Source: Candidatus Zhuqueibacterota bacterium
Lineage (GTDB): Bacteria > Zhuqueibacterota > Zhuqueibacteria > Residuimicrobiales > Krinioviventaceae
Assembly (NCBI GenBank): GCA_016934825.1
Contig: JAFGSB010000059.1
Span: 62,001-126,000, forward strand
DNA: 64,000 nucleotides
Direction: 5' to 3'
Under the pieces are notes generated by a model. That model saw only the letters and a list, made by a program, of their open reading frames with translations. It had not been told where the DNA came from and searched no databases. This document shows positions 48,801 through 56,376 of the stretch, one piece after another (position 1 is the first letter of the stretch; every line of letters begins with the position of its first letter). Both the position numbers and the translations under genes were made by a program.

Positions 48801-51336
48801 GGCGGAGCAGTATGGTTTAAAAGAAGAAGAGGCGAAATCTCTGCGCGAGACCGGTTTGATTTATGAACGCGGCGGGAAGTATAAAGAAGCCGTAGAATTG
48901 TTCACAATAGCAAAACAAAAGTTTTCAGAGTTGGATAACCAGGCCGGCGTCGCGCAATGCCTGCGTGATATCGGGCGGATAAATTTTGTCTATTTTGATA
49001 ATTATTATGATGCCCTCGTCGTTCAGGAGGACGCACTGATAATTTTCCGCCGACTGGGCCTTACACCGGATTTGGTGGATGCCCTGCATAACCTGGGTAT
49101 TACCTGTGAAAAAATGACTAATTACAAGCAGGCGTTACAGTATCAAAAAGAGGCGCTGCAATATTCGCAACAGTTAGGCGAAAAAAAGTTAACCGGTCTT
49201 TCCAAACAATATCTTGCCAATATTTACTGGAAAATGGGAGAATTTCAAAGCGCCCTGACAAATCAAAACGAGGCGCTTGATATTTTCACCGCTTTGAATG
49301 ACGAAAAGTTGTTACAGGTGGGGAACGCAACCCGTGGTCTGATCGCCCTCAGTTTTGGACAGCCGCAAAAGGCGCTTTCTTTTGAATTAAAAGCCCTTGA
49401 AATGGCCTCCAACAGGGGAGATCAAAAAGACCAGGCGACGATATACAAAAATATCGGCATGATACAGCGTACTATGGGCAGGGATGATTTGGCGTTATCC
49501 AGTTTTGAACAGGCGGCATTAATTGATTCGTCCATCGGATCAAAAAGCGGTCTGGCTTATGATTACAGAAATATAGCTACAAATTATATTGAAAAGGGCA
49601 GCAGTTCTCTCGCGCGGAATTATTGTAACCGGGCCCTTGCGCTATCCGGGGAGATCGGCGATTGGCGAAATCAGGCGCAGTGTTATCTGGAACTGGGACG
49701 AATTGAAATTCTTGACGACAATCCGGATTCGGCCATTGTGTACTTTAATAAAACGGCGGATCTGTCCGGGCAATTGTTCATGTCGGATATTGAATGGCGC
49801 GCCCATAAATATTTGGCGGAGATAAATCGTAATACGGAAAACATTCAACAGGCCGTAAAGCATTATTACGACGCGCTTGATGTGATTGAAAATATGCGCT
49901 CGAGAATCAAGGTCGAGGAATACGCGTCCGGGTTTGTCGACGACAAGGCTGATGTATACGGGGCTTTAATATCTTCATTGTTGGAACAGGGACAGACCGG
50001 CGAGGCGTTACAATTGGTGGAACGGGCCAAAAGCCGCAGTTTTCTGGACATGCTGGGGAATAAAAATATTTCATTCAAATCTAAAAACGCGGAACTTTTG
50101 TCAAAGGGGGACAGCCTGCAAACGCATTTGGCGGCTTTGCAAACACAATTGTTTTATATCAGAACGACGGCGGACAGCCTGCGGCAAAGCCGGGAAAACG
50201 AATTGCAGGAAAAAATTGCGGCGTTGCAGGATGCCTATTCCGCTTATTTAATTAAAATCCGCGAAGCGGACCCGGAACTGGGCGAAATGATGACTGTTGA
50301 ACCATGGCCGGTCTCTGAAATTCAATCTATTTTACCCGACAGTACGGGACTTTTGGAATATTATATTTACGGTAATTTTTTATACTCCTGGTTTGTAACA
50401 TCTCAAAGTGTTGAATATACAAAAGAGGAAATAACCGAAGAGGAACTTTACCAGGATATATTTGATTTACGACAGGCGCTGGAACGACAGCTTTCCATTA
50501 CAAAATGGTCGCAAAAGCTTTATCATCATCTCATATCCCCATGGGAGAATCAACTGACAAAAATCGGAAATGTGGTTATCATCCCGCAAACAAAATTACA
50601 TTATTTACCGTTTGCGGTTTTGCAGGACAATATCAACGAATATTTCGGACTCAAATACTCATTATCCATAGCACCCAGCGCCACGGTATTCGGCTTTTGT
50701 ATGAAAAAAGGCGATTCCCTGTTATCTCAAAGCAGGCGTGATATGGCCGTGCTTGCTTATGGGAACCCTGACCTTGGGGATAAAAATTTGGCCCTGCCGT
50801 TCGCGTCCAGGGAAGTGAACAGTTTGAATCGTTATTATAACAGGGTCAATGGTTATCTGGAAAAAAGGGCCTCCGAAACAAACCTGTATGATCAAAACAG
50901 TTATCCACCGCTGATCATTTTCAGTTGTCATGGCGTTTATGACGATGTGAATCCGCTGCTTTCGGCCCTGATGCTGGCGCCGGATTCAAGCAACGACGGC
51001 AGGCTGGAAGCGAATGAAATTTTTACACTTGATTTGAACGCTTTTATCGTGGCGATGAGCGCCTGTGAAACCGGTCTGGGAACCATTCGCGGCGGCGATG
51101 AAGTGGTCGGACTGTCCAGAAGTTTTATTTATGCCGGCGCGTCATCCCTGCTTTCCAGTTTATGGAAGGTGGATGATCTGGCGACCGCTGTTTTGGTCAA
51201 ACGCTTTTTCCGCAACCTGGCTGAAGGCAAATCCCGTACCGAAGCGCTGCGCCTGGCGCAAAAAGTTGTTTATGATGAAATAAATCCGTATCCCTCTTTT
51301 TGGGGCGCTTTTACGATTACCGGGGATTTCCGTTAA
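42892..51336 (+). CDS. Giant secreted TolB-propeller/TPR protein with two CHAT domains (first one inactive)
   Basis: 2814 residues. Signal peptide about 1-25 (ending YAQPGG). A six-bladed TolB-like propeller (about 35-390) shows PD40 motifs such as ISPDGKW, WSPDGRS and WSPDQRF. TPR repeats fill about 395-1428 and again 1862-2370. Two CHAT (caspase-like, separase-related) modules follow each TPR block: 1429-1862 and 2376-2814. The second has the dyad H2680 (SCHGVYDD) and C2725 (SACETG). The first has H1716 (SVHGEW), but the Cys position is N1761. H-to-C spacing is 45 in both. Matching segments (SEQMRSNIYLDIV and VERAKSRSFLDML) open both modules, so they arose by duplication. Substrate unknown; export suggests periplasmic or surface action. 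Confidence 0.9.
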   Translation: MKKTSLKKIIFVFVLLVICTPGLYAQPGGKQILDYQQVTTHPDIDLSARISPDGKWMTYVSRQSGNFDIWIRSTAGGRDIQVTFHKADDYYPVWSPDGRSIVFVSQRSDAEGDIWRVYLREVKGRLYPKDELERLTDYQGMDGYPTISPDGYKIAWVSDRTGREELWFYNARTENTLPLTFKGGTHPVWSPDQRFIAFTSFRDGQDNNGDIFVINLKGPRPSGIDTLLWDTREYPTWQVTKGPAIDGFPSWTPDAKNVTFLRMSYDTNRDGKLTPVDRASVWEAEVFEFPTDSLQAKDSMLEILEESFNIRMVRYAMPLTSGGENTMQPWSGANDRVYFTSDRGGNLDVWSFPSKGHIPQMQTPQEQFELAASAYPLTDRMTRQTLGSLFLYWDPSTMTNREQLLVWDRLLAFRRVIDFHNSMNPFAALAYYEMGVCLDLLDYPDRADRFLQLLLDNYPAERKISAYAEMALLGLKAKQADEKTRLDFLLSGLNNVIDTYNDQPEPAAAARIMIGDLLFRVNKDAQAFNEYKKVLEEYPQQRSECAESQLKIGDVFNRFATRAEVINAYLQVVIHYPEQRQWMVPARDRILDMLTMGVSREIELVGQYREIVGQYAQFPLLAAAAQQRIGDILYKNGDFASAIQEYEMIESLFPDLTDEVFTAQMSKANALLKMGEKLQAFNLLEQLYKKFESSRAELSQKAWDKLLASLLESGDELKLLQEFNLALLRYARAKEMAPDDLHAHRGYIECMYYLRKIGQAVIEYENLVRQYPEKQIILYSLGLAYSYQGTEKAELYNDPDALDKEILNRSSYTIARALAFDYTLVQPYLTISYNYEMMEQALARERAKPKSFFVKAWDMLKAPFESLYNTITFANVEPTRGYYERAIHELTKAIGLNDEEQDPALEANLALNLANNYYNLGEYGYEKAYEYYHVKLKYDSTFFDKKREAVIYERMGHCALIVEDLERGPEYLKYAIQLYQELEDETHVLLNINRLALLYQIGDVNEYAIEYFQMAAAIQKRKNMYDDLMRSYRSIAYNYLQLEEPNDAIIFARQALDLLETGKVKVVKSEASRVKLGFLGLYFPVPFLDLSKMGTGAALKFTTEDEKALVYSILGTSHSLEKNYSEAIDFFEKKREIYKKRKDYEAVATFLNNIGYLYFLKGDYSNSWSSFLESYEICKKREIIRGIIVNSTNLAKIVLSMNNAFQEGMLDYDSSGNDFKSYQNIAAEKINYALEVTGEEETRYARLKSILYRYLSEFSLISYKYGAEQNIQSDIISTMNILNNASFAQTYLEEALRISRQNNLINEECSVLYTLGKLFMLLHNTDNAYVNLINSRRLAIRNGFFDLLWRIDTDLGDLLATMDRTVKRKHSIQRDAYEFYNEAIDVMRAHPEDISGANAAMTRQAHQLPYRRAIKYLVDKGDYNGALAFSEQMRSNIYLDIVRGENIVLRKERHKIYYGNAKFLQNRINELEIELLRSRYQYDIPFTHIVEIRDQLENYKNEYQELLENTREEVPELETLVRANPIPVSAAQNRLRQDEAILYFTSQDEDVLCWLILPGNVEFSKIKLSRVTINLQIKSLFEAIKTGNTDDQSFQELFSLLSPLEKTQQRVNRLIIIPALDSILLPWSIFTQQIENQGSEPLSFVVCSSLTDYYYSYDKRKIQGNRIYFAAHLEPSDYLKQDGYTIMLPLTSQEQNSFSAQLQPLSMSDFLYLSVHGEWNDIDPARSRIGYTIRRSSPAVFSSLDLYRISLNANLVYLGFNSSIPRNKFSEPFIAWERAFRYAGVPAILINLWESNSEDNSEFLSVFYKNLKTNPAAKALSETQQFFKSKGKPESFWARFQLYGFGGMTREEEEKYAVEGFEIQVRRGHSAFDLSEWADAIRFYESAYHMAERHNDEQSVKLLQQRILESAVNGALWDKAIEIQLEQISKAQKQNNIAAVANGYSNLAYFYTQNGQFEMGVQAKAKYSQLAEQYGLKEEEAKSLRETGLIYERGGKYKEAVELFTIAKQKFSELDNQAGVAQCLRDIGRINFVYFDNYYDALVVQEDALIIFRRLGLTPDLVDALHNLGITCEKMTNYKQALQYQKEALQYSQQLGEKKLTGLSKQYLANIYWKMGEFQSALTNQNEALDIFTALNDEKLLQVGNATRGLIALSFGQPQKALSFELKALEMASNRGDQKDQATIYKNIGMIQRTMGRDDLALSSFEQAALIDSSIGSKSGLAYDYRNIATNYIEKGSSSLARNYCNRALALSGEIGDWRNQAQCYLELGRIEILDDNPDSAIVYFNKTADLSGQLFMSDIEWRAHKYLAEINRNTENIQQAVKHYYDALDVIENMRSRIKVEEYASGFVDDKADVYGALISSLLEQGQTGEALQLVERAKSRSFLDMLGNKNISFKSKNAELLSKGDSLQTHLAALQTQLFYIRTTADSLRQSRENELQEKIAALQDAYSAYLIKIREADPELGEMMTVEPWPVSEIQSILPDSTGLLEYYIYGNFLYSWFVTSQSVEYTKEEITEEELYQDIFDLRQALERQLSITKWSQKLYHHLISPWENQLTKIGNVVIIPQTKLHYLPFAVLQDNINEYFGLKYSLSIAPSATVFGFCMKKGDSLLSQSRRDMAVLAYGNPDLGDKNLALPFASREVNSLNRYYNRVNGYLEKRASETNLYDQNSYPPLIIFSCHGVYDDVNPLLSALMLAPDSSNDGRLEANEIFTLDLNAFIVAMSACETGLGTIRGGDEVVGLSRSFIYAGASSLLSSLWKVDDLATAVLVKRFFRNLAEGKSRTEALRLAQKVVYDEINPYPSFWGAFTITGDFR

Positions 51337-51739
51337 GGAATCCCGGCGTCCGGACAGGAAATAAAAAAGGGCATTTTTTTTGATACAAATCCGGATTTAA
51401 AGGTACAGGTAAAAACTGTAAATATATTGTATGAAAAGGGGGGAGAGATTAATTTCCGGGAGCAGTAAATATCTGTTGTTTTGGCGGAAAGGGACGCCGG
51501 ACAGGGACATGACGAATTTCAGAAAACCTTAAGAATCCTGAAAAAAGAGGACCAGGATTCCGGATATAAATTCTGCGGAGATCATAAAACCGAAGGAAAA
51601 CACTTGAATTATTACAGACTTTTTAATATTATAAGTCGGAATTTTATCAGAAAAAAGAATATTACAAAAAACCACTTAATTTCTTGCCGGTTTGCTTTTT
51701 TTCGTTTTATATGCTGACAATTAAACGGGAGAACAGAAA
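51337..51739. other. 403-base gap without a recognised gene
   Basis: Follows the giant gene. It contains no open frame with coding character, no tRNA-like fold and no clear terminator; a T run at about 51376-51383 follows only a weak GC-rich palindrome. The last 20 bases carry the GGGAG ribosome site of the next gene. Confidence 0.5.
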
Positions 51740-52852
51740 ATGGAACCAAAAACAGGAAATGTTCCATCGGGACGGGTCCTCTCCATTGACGCGTTGAGGG
51801 GATTTGATATGTTCTGGATTATCGGGGGAGATGTTTTCTTTAAAAGTGTTTTCAGGCTTTTCAACAGACCTTTTGCCGATGCTCTGGTAGAGCAGCTGGA
51901 TCATTCCGCATGGCACGGATTTACCTTTTACGATCTGATATTTCCGTTATTTTTATTTATTGTCGGATTAAGTATGCCTTTTGCGATCGGAAGGCGCAAA
52001 GAAAAGGGACATACCAAAAAGGAAATATTCGGGCACATTATCAAAAGAGCGCTCACCCTGTTGGTGCTGGGTTTAATCTATAACGGTTTGTTTGATCTGG
52101 ATTTTGCTCATTACCGTTACACGGGCGTTCTGCACCGGATAGCCATTTGCTATTTTATTGCGGCGGTCATTACCTTGAATGTAGGCATCAAAATGCTTGG
52201 GGTCATTGCCGGGAGTATACTGCTGGTATACTGGGGCATTATGATGCTCATCCCTGTTCCCGGATTCGGCGCGGGCGTTTTAACGCCTGAGGGCAACCTG
52301 GCCGGTTATCTTGACCGGTTGTTGCTGCCGGGCAGTTTTTGCTGTTATGGATTTGGGGACAACGAAGGTATTCTCAGTACCCTGCCTTCCGTTGCAACAA
52401 CATTACTGGGGGTTATTACCGGCTGCTGGCTGAGGTCCCTGCGGACGCAAAAGAAAAAGGTACTATGGATGATTGGCGCCGGTGTTTTGTTTTTAGTGCT
52501 GGCGCGGGTATGGGACCTGGTGTTCCCAATTAATAAACTGATCTGGTCCAGTTCATACGTCTTGTACACCGCCGGATGGAGTTTGTTGTTATTATCCTTA
52601 TTTTACTGGATTATCGACATGAAAGGTTATCATAAATGGGCTTTTCCTTTTGTTGTAATCGGTTTGAATCCCATTACCATTTATGTCGCGCAGAGCCTGT
52701 TTGATTTCAGCATCATTTCCGATATTTTCATTCATGGATTTGTGTTTCGTCTTGGTATTTTTTCGGCTGCATTCGGATTGCTGTGCGCTTTTCTGGTTAA
52801 ATGGTATTTTCTGTACTTTTTATACAAACAAAAAATATTTCTCAAGGCATAA
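51740..52852 (+). CDS. DUF5009/HGSNAT-like membrane acyltransferase
   Basis: 370 residues with about ten membrane helices. The N-terminus has the family signature RVLSIDALRGFDMFWIIGGD, followed by a lumenal/periplasmic loop with DHSAWHGFTFYDLIFPLFLF, in which the histidine corresponds to the active-site His of heparan-alpha-glucosaminide N-acetyltransferase. Bacterial members are thought to acetylate cell-surface sugars using cytoplasmic acetyl-CoA; the substrate is unknown. GGGAGA precedes the ATG. It stands alone between gaps. Confidence 0.88.
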   Translation: MEPKTGNVPSGRVLSIDALRGFDMFWIIGGDVFFKSVFRLFNRPFADALVEQLDHSAWHGFTFYDLIFPLFLFIVGLSMPFAIGRRKEKGHTKKEIFGHIIKRALTLLVLGLIYNGLFDLDFAHYRYTGVLHRIAICYFIAAVITLNVGIKMLGVIAGSILLVYWGIMMLIPVPGFGAGVLTPEGNLAGYLDRLLLPGSFCCYGFGDNEGILSTLPSVATTLLGVITGCWLRSLRTQKKKVLWMIGAGVLFLVLARVWDLVFPINKLIWSSSYVLYTAGWSLLLLSLFYWIIDMKGYHKWAFPFVVIGLNPITIYVAQSLFDFSIISDIFIHGFVFRLGIFSAAFGLLCAFLVKWYFLYFLYKQKIFLKA

Positions 52853-52919
52853 CCTTGTCGGGATTTTGGGAATAAAATAATAATGAAATTCCCGGGAGTG
52901 GAATGCCCCGTCAAATTTC

Positions 52920-52945
52920 CATCCGGGGATGTGAATCCCCGGATG
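52920..52945. repeat. Palindrome 1 of repeat island
   Basis: Perfect 11-bp inverted repeat CATCCGGGGAT / ATCCCCGGATG, 4-base loop. It lies in a G+C-richer gap of 563 bases (52853-53415) that contains no gene but at least four independent palindromes. Confidence 0.8.
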
Positions 52946-52984
52946 AGCATAGTTGCGTTCTACCTGCGCTCAGGTTCCCGAGTT

Positions 52985-53018
52985 GAGATACCACTCCCGC
53001 TTGCGGGAGCGGTGTCTC
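52985..53018. repeat. Palindrome 2 of repeat island
   Basis: 16-bp arms, GAGATACCACTCCCGC and GCGGGAGCGGTGTCTC, separated by TT, with one mismatch and one G:T pair. The CCCGCTTGCGGG centre recalls the GCTTGC-centred palindromes after aspS. Confidence 0.8.
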
Positions 53019-53154
53019 GTACCGAGGGGACACTTTTGGTAAACGTTACAGATTTTTTCGCTCCGAACTACGTCTCGATATACTCGTTCCGTACTGCTCG
53101 ACGGTGCGGGACTCGCTACTCGACGACCGGTCCGGTCGAGGTGAAAAATATTTA

Positions 53155-53182
53155 GTAGAGGCGAGGCATGCCTCGTCCCTAC
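53155..53182. repeat. Palindrome 3 of repeat island
   Basis: 28-base near-perfect palindrome with arms GTAGAGGCGAGGCA and TGCCTCGTCCCTAC (one mismatch, one G:T pair). This GTAG...CTAC form with a GCATGC centre resembles dispersed intergenic palindromes of many environmental bacteria. Confidence 0.75.
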
Positions 53183-53285
53183 CGGGGAAAATAATTTCTG
53201 ATCACACGGGCTGTTTGTTTCCTGCGTCCCGGGGCGCGGCCCTTCTGTCATACCGGTACGCCGGTTCACGAGAAGGAAACATCTG

Positions 53286-53319
53286 ACCTCCGGGAGGTCT
53301 TTGTAGACCTTCCGGAGGT
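53286..53319. repeat. Palindrome 4 of repeat island
   Basis: 15-bp arms ACCTCCGGGAGGTCT / AGACCTTCCGGAGGT (one G:T pair), loop TTGT. No T run follows, so it is more likely a repeat unit than a terminator. It lies about 100 bases upstream of the PepF-like gene. Confidence 0.75.
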
Positions 53320-53415
53320 TGTGTCCTCAAAATTTCCTACATTTTTTGGATTTTTTTAATTAACTTGTACAAATTTTTCATACAAACGCGAACAAATAAA
53401 AAAACGGAGGTTGTC

Positions 53416-55332
53416 TTGAAAATACGTATGATTTGTTTGTTAATATTTATGTTATTTAATATATCGCTCTTTGCGGGGCCTGAAAACAACAAACCGTTTG
53501 TACCGGACGCGAACATGTCGCGAGCGGACATTCCATCGATTTATAAATGGAACGTGAATGATTTGTGTCCCGGCGATGAACAATGGGACAAGGACATCGC
53601 CGTCTGTCAAAAGGACCTGAAATTGTTAAAGTCCTTTCATTCCGATTTAGCTACGCCGGCAGGTATAGCAAAATATATGGCCGCCTATTTTAACCTGGAC
53701 GAACGTATTAACCGGCTGACCCTTTACGCGAACCTGAAACGGGACGTCGACGCCACCAACCAGGACGCCATCGCCCGTCATGAACTGGGTTTGCAGCTCA
53801 CCGAGGGCCTGATGCGTGAGGGCGCCACATTGCGGCAAACGATTCTTGGATTTTCGGAACAGGAACTGGAAAGTGTTTTACTCAAAGAACCGGCCCTGAA
53901 CGAGTTTCTGCCTTTTATTAACAGTCTGCGGCGGCGCGCCGACCGGGTGTTGTCACCGGCCGAGGAGCGGCTGCTTGCTCTCGCCGGCGATAACCTGTGG
54001 GCGCAGATCGATCTGAACGAACTGCCCTCCGCATCGGAAAAAGTCTTCCGCTCCCTGATATCCGAGTTGACATTGCCCATGGTCCTCGGCCCTGATAATA
54101 AAAAAGTGCAGTTGTCTTTTAGTAACTATGGCCTTTTGCGGAACTCGACCGACCGGAATGTCCGCCGGGGGGCCGTCGAGGCCATGTTCGGCGTGTTAAA
54201 GAGCCTGGAAAATACTTTTGCCACTTCACTGGGAGAGCAGGCCAAATTCAGTTTGTTCCTTGCCCGCGCGCGCGGTTACAATACCGTGCTGGAGGCATAT
54301 CTCGACAAAGATGACCTGGACCCCAAAGTTTATCACAACCTTGTTAATACTGTCCGCGCCAACGTTAAGCCTTTGCACAAGTATGTCGAACTGCGGAAAA
54401 AAGTCCTGAATCTGGATGAGGTACACCTGTATGATTTGTATGTGCCGATGGTCGATCAGGTTTCCATTGAACTGGATTACAATAACGGGACGCAGCTTAT
54501 TCAAAAGGCGCTGAAACCGCTTGGCGAGGATTACATGAAGCAGTTGAAAGCCGCCATGGACCCGGCGAACGGCTGGATTGATATCTATCCGTCGAAAGAT
54601 AAAGTCAGCGGCGCTTTTTCGTCTTCGACTTATGGCGTGCATCCGTATGTCAAAATGAACTTTCAGAATACGTTTGACAACGTGTCCACACTCGCGCACG
54701 AGTACGGGCACGCCATGCACAGTTATTATTCCATGACAAACCAGCCGTATCACTCCTGGCGCTATGTCCCTTTCCTGGCCGAGATCGCGTCAACCTGTAA
54801 CGAGGCGCTGCTCTCCCGCTACATGATCGATCATGCCGGATCGGATAATGAAAAGGCATGGCTGTTGAGCGAACTGCTGGAAACCATCCGCACGACCATT
54901 TACCGGCAGGCACTTTTTGCCGAGTTTGAGTCAAGGTTCCATGAACTGGCTGAAGCCGGCGAGCCGATCACCGCCGACAAGCTGAACGGCATTTATGCCG
55001 AATTGATACGCGCTTATTACGGACCGCATTATGTTATGGATGAAAATGATCACATTGAATGGGCCTATATTCCCCATTTTTATTATAAATATTATGTGTT
55101 CACGTATGCCACCGGGCTGTCGTCCGGGATCGCTTTTGCCGAAAAGATCACAAACGAAGGCCGGAAAACACGCGATGCCTACCTGAACATGCTCAAAGGC
55201 GGAAATTCAAAACCGCCGCTTGTGTTGCTCCGCGAATCCGGACTCGACCTGACCAAGCCGGAGGCCATCGAATCAGCACTGAAACTGTTTGATCAAACAG
55301 TCGATGAACTGCAGACGTTACTTGTAAAATGA
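53416..55332 (+). CDS. Secreted M3-family oligoendopeptidase F-like metallopeptidase
   Basis: 638 residues from the TTG at 53416, selected for GGAGG (53406-53410) 5 bases upstream. Typical PepF architecture: helical N-terminal domain with DLCPGDEQWDKD, then the M3 catalytic domain with the zinc motif H428-E-Y-G-H432 and a downstream glutamate in FLAEIASTCNEALL. Unlike the usual cytoplasmic PepF it begins with a clear signal peptide (about 1-20, ending SLFAG), so it should act on peptides outside the cytoplasm. The gene is visibly richer in G+C than the surrounding genes and follows the repeat island, both hints of acquisition. Confidence 0.92.
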   Translation: MKIRMICLLIFMLFNISLFAGPENNKPFVPDANMSRADIPSIYKWNVNDLCPGDEQWDKDIAVCQKDLKLLKSFHSDLATPAGIAKYMAAYFNLDERINRLTLYANLKRDVDATNQDAIARHELGLQLTEGLMREGATLRQTILGFSEQELESVLLKEPALNEFLPFINSLRRRADRVLSPAEERLLALAGDNLWAQIDLNELPSASEKVFRSLISELTLPMVLGPDNKKVQLSFSNYGLLRNSTDRNVRRGAVEAMFGVLKSLENTFATSLGEQAKFSLFLARARGYNTVLEAYLDKDDLDPKVYHNLVNTVRANVKPLHKYVELRKKVLNLDEVHLYDLYVPMVDQVSIELDYNNGTQLIQKALKPLGEDYMKQLKAAMDPANGWIDIYPSKDKVSGAFSSSTYGVHPYVKMNFQNTFDNVSTLAHEYGHAMHSYYSMTNQPYHSWRYVPFLAEIASTCNEALLSRYMIDHAGSDNEKAWLLSELLETIRTTIYRQALFAEFESRFHELAEAGEPITADKLNGIYAELIRAYYGPHYVMDENDHIEWAYIPHFYYKYYVFTYATGLSSGIAFAEKITNEGRKTRDAYLNMLKGGNSKPPLVLLRESGLDLTKPEAIESALKLFDQTVDELQTLLVK

Positions 55333-55501
55333 AAAAGACTCCGCAACAAAATACGCTCTAAACCAGGATAAATCCCTTTATATGGGGATTGTTCTTTACC
55401 TATGTTGAGGGGCTTTCGTAAAGGGAATAATATGAGCCCCTTCGTTACCGAATACAATTTACTGGTATAAGTTTTTAAATGCTTCAAACAGAGAAAATGA
55501 G

Positions 55502-56311
55502 ATGAAAAAAATCAAAACAAACAAAACAAAAATTAATTTTATAATCGATGTGTTATTGTTATTGATTATGTCGGCGATAGCAGGTATTGGATTTCTGATA
55601 AAATATGTGTTGTTGACCGGCGAACAAAAATGGATAAAATTCGGCGCGAATATAGATCAAACATTATTCGGGCTTGACCGCCACGGCTGGGGGTATATCC
55701 ATCTTGTACTTGGTTTTATTTGTATTGGTTTGCTGATATTACATATCATCTTTCATTGGAAAATGATAGTTTGTATGTTCGGGCATCTTTTGAAACCGTC
55801 AACATGGAGAAATGCTGTTTCAACCATATTCCTTTTGATATGTTTGGTATTGATTTTCATTCCTTTATTCTTAACACCGAAAAATATAGGTATTGAAAGC
55901 GGTCATGGACATTTCCACAGATCATTACAAAATACGGCTCCGGATGAAAATATTGGATTCCCGCATGGGCAACGCCGGGGAAATCAGGAAAGGATTAATT
56001 CTGTTCAATCGACAATTACAGAAAAGGCAATTCGGAACGAACATTCGGATAATGAAACAACAGACACGCCAATCGAATCGGGTCAACAGGAACATTATAA
56101 ACTCGGCAATAAAACGCTGAATATTCGCGGTTATATGACGCTCAAAGAAATAAGTAATACATATAACGTCCCCGTCTCCAATTTAAAAAAAGAATTGGGT
56201 ATAGGGGACAATGAATCGGAAAACACCAGACTTGGAGTTCTCCGCAAGCAATACAATTTTCAGATGAGTCAGATTGAAAAAATCATTACGGATTACCAAA
56301 ATTCCCGGTAA
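55502..56311 (+). CDS. DUF4405 membrane protein with C-terminal helical domain
   Basis: 269 residues. Four membrane helices (about 13-38, 58-85, 100-122 and a short one) match DUF4405, with histidines in DRHGWGYIH and LILHIIFHW that could ligate heme b as in related cytochrome-like domains. A His- and Gln-rich linker (about 130-200) leads to a C-terminal domain (about 205-265; IRGYMTLKEISNTYNVPVSNL... LRKQYNFQMSQIEKII), found at the end of several redox-related membrane proteins. Putative electron-transfer or binding role, not established. GAGA upstream gives a modest ribosome site. Confidence 0.8.
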   Translation: MKKIKTNKTKINFIIDVLLLLIMSAIAGIGFLIKYVLLTGEQKWIKFGANIDQTLFGLDRHGWGYIHLVLGFICIGLLILHIIFHWKMIVCMFGHLLKPSTWRNAVSTIFLLICLVLIFIPLFLTPKNIGIESGHGHFHRSLQNTAPDENIGFPHGQRRGNQERINSVQSTITEKAIRNEHSDNETTDTPIESGQQEHYKLGNKTLNIRGYMTLKEISNTYNVPVSNLKKELGIGDNESENTRLGVLRKQYNFQMSQIEKIITDYQNSR

Positions 56312-56376
56312 AACGGTTTATAATTTAGATAATAGTAAAAAATATCTCATAAAAACAAAGCAGGATTGGAAATATA

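Noticed and set aside
42892-51336. Relation of the TPR-CHAT protein to CRISPR type III-E (Craspase)
   Set aside because: No Cas gene, gRAMP or repeat array is present, and the protein is exported, unlike the cytoplasmic CRISPR-linked TPR-CHAT.
51481-51717. 78-codon open frame after the giant gene
   Set aside because: No ribosome site, no coding composition and no recognisable protein; treated as gap.
52883-53286. Open frames of 60-99 codons in the gap before the PepF-like gene
   Set aside because: They run through the palindromes on both strands, which creates open frames by symmetry; no translation signals.
53286-53319. Intrinsic terminator
   Set aside because: Stem is strong but no T run follows on either strand; reported as a repeat.
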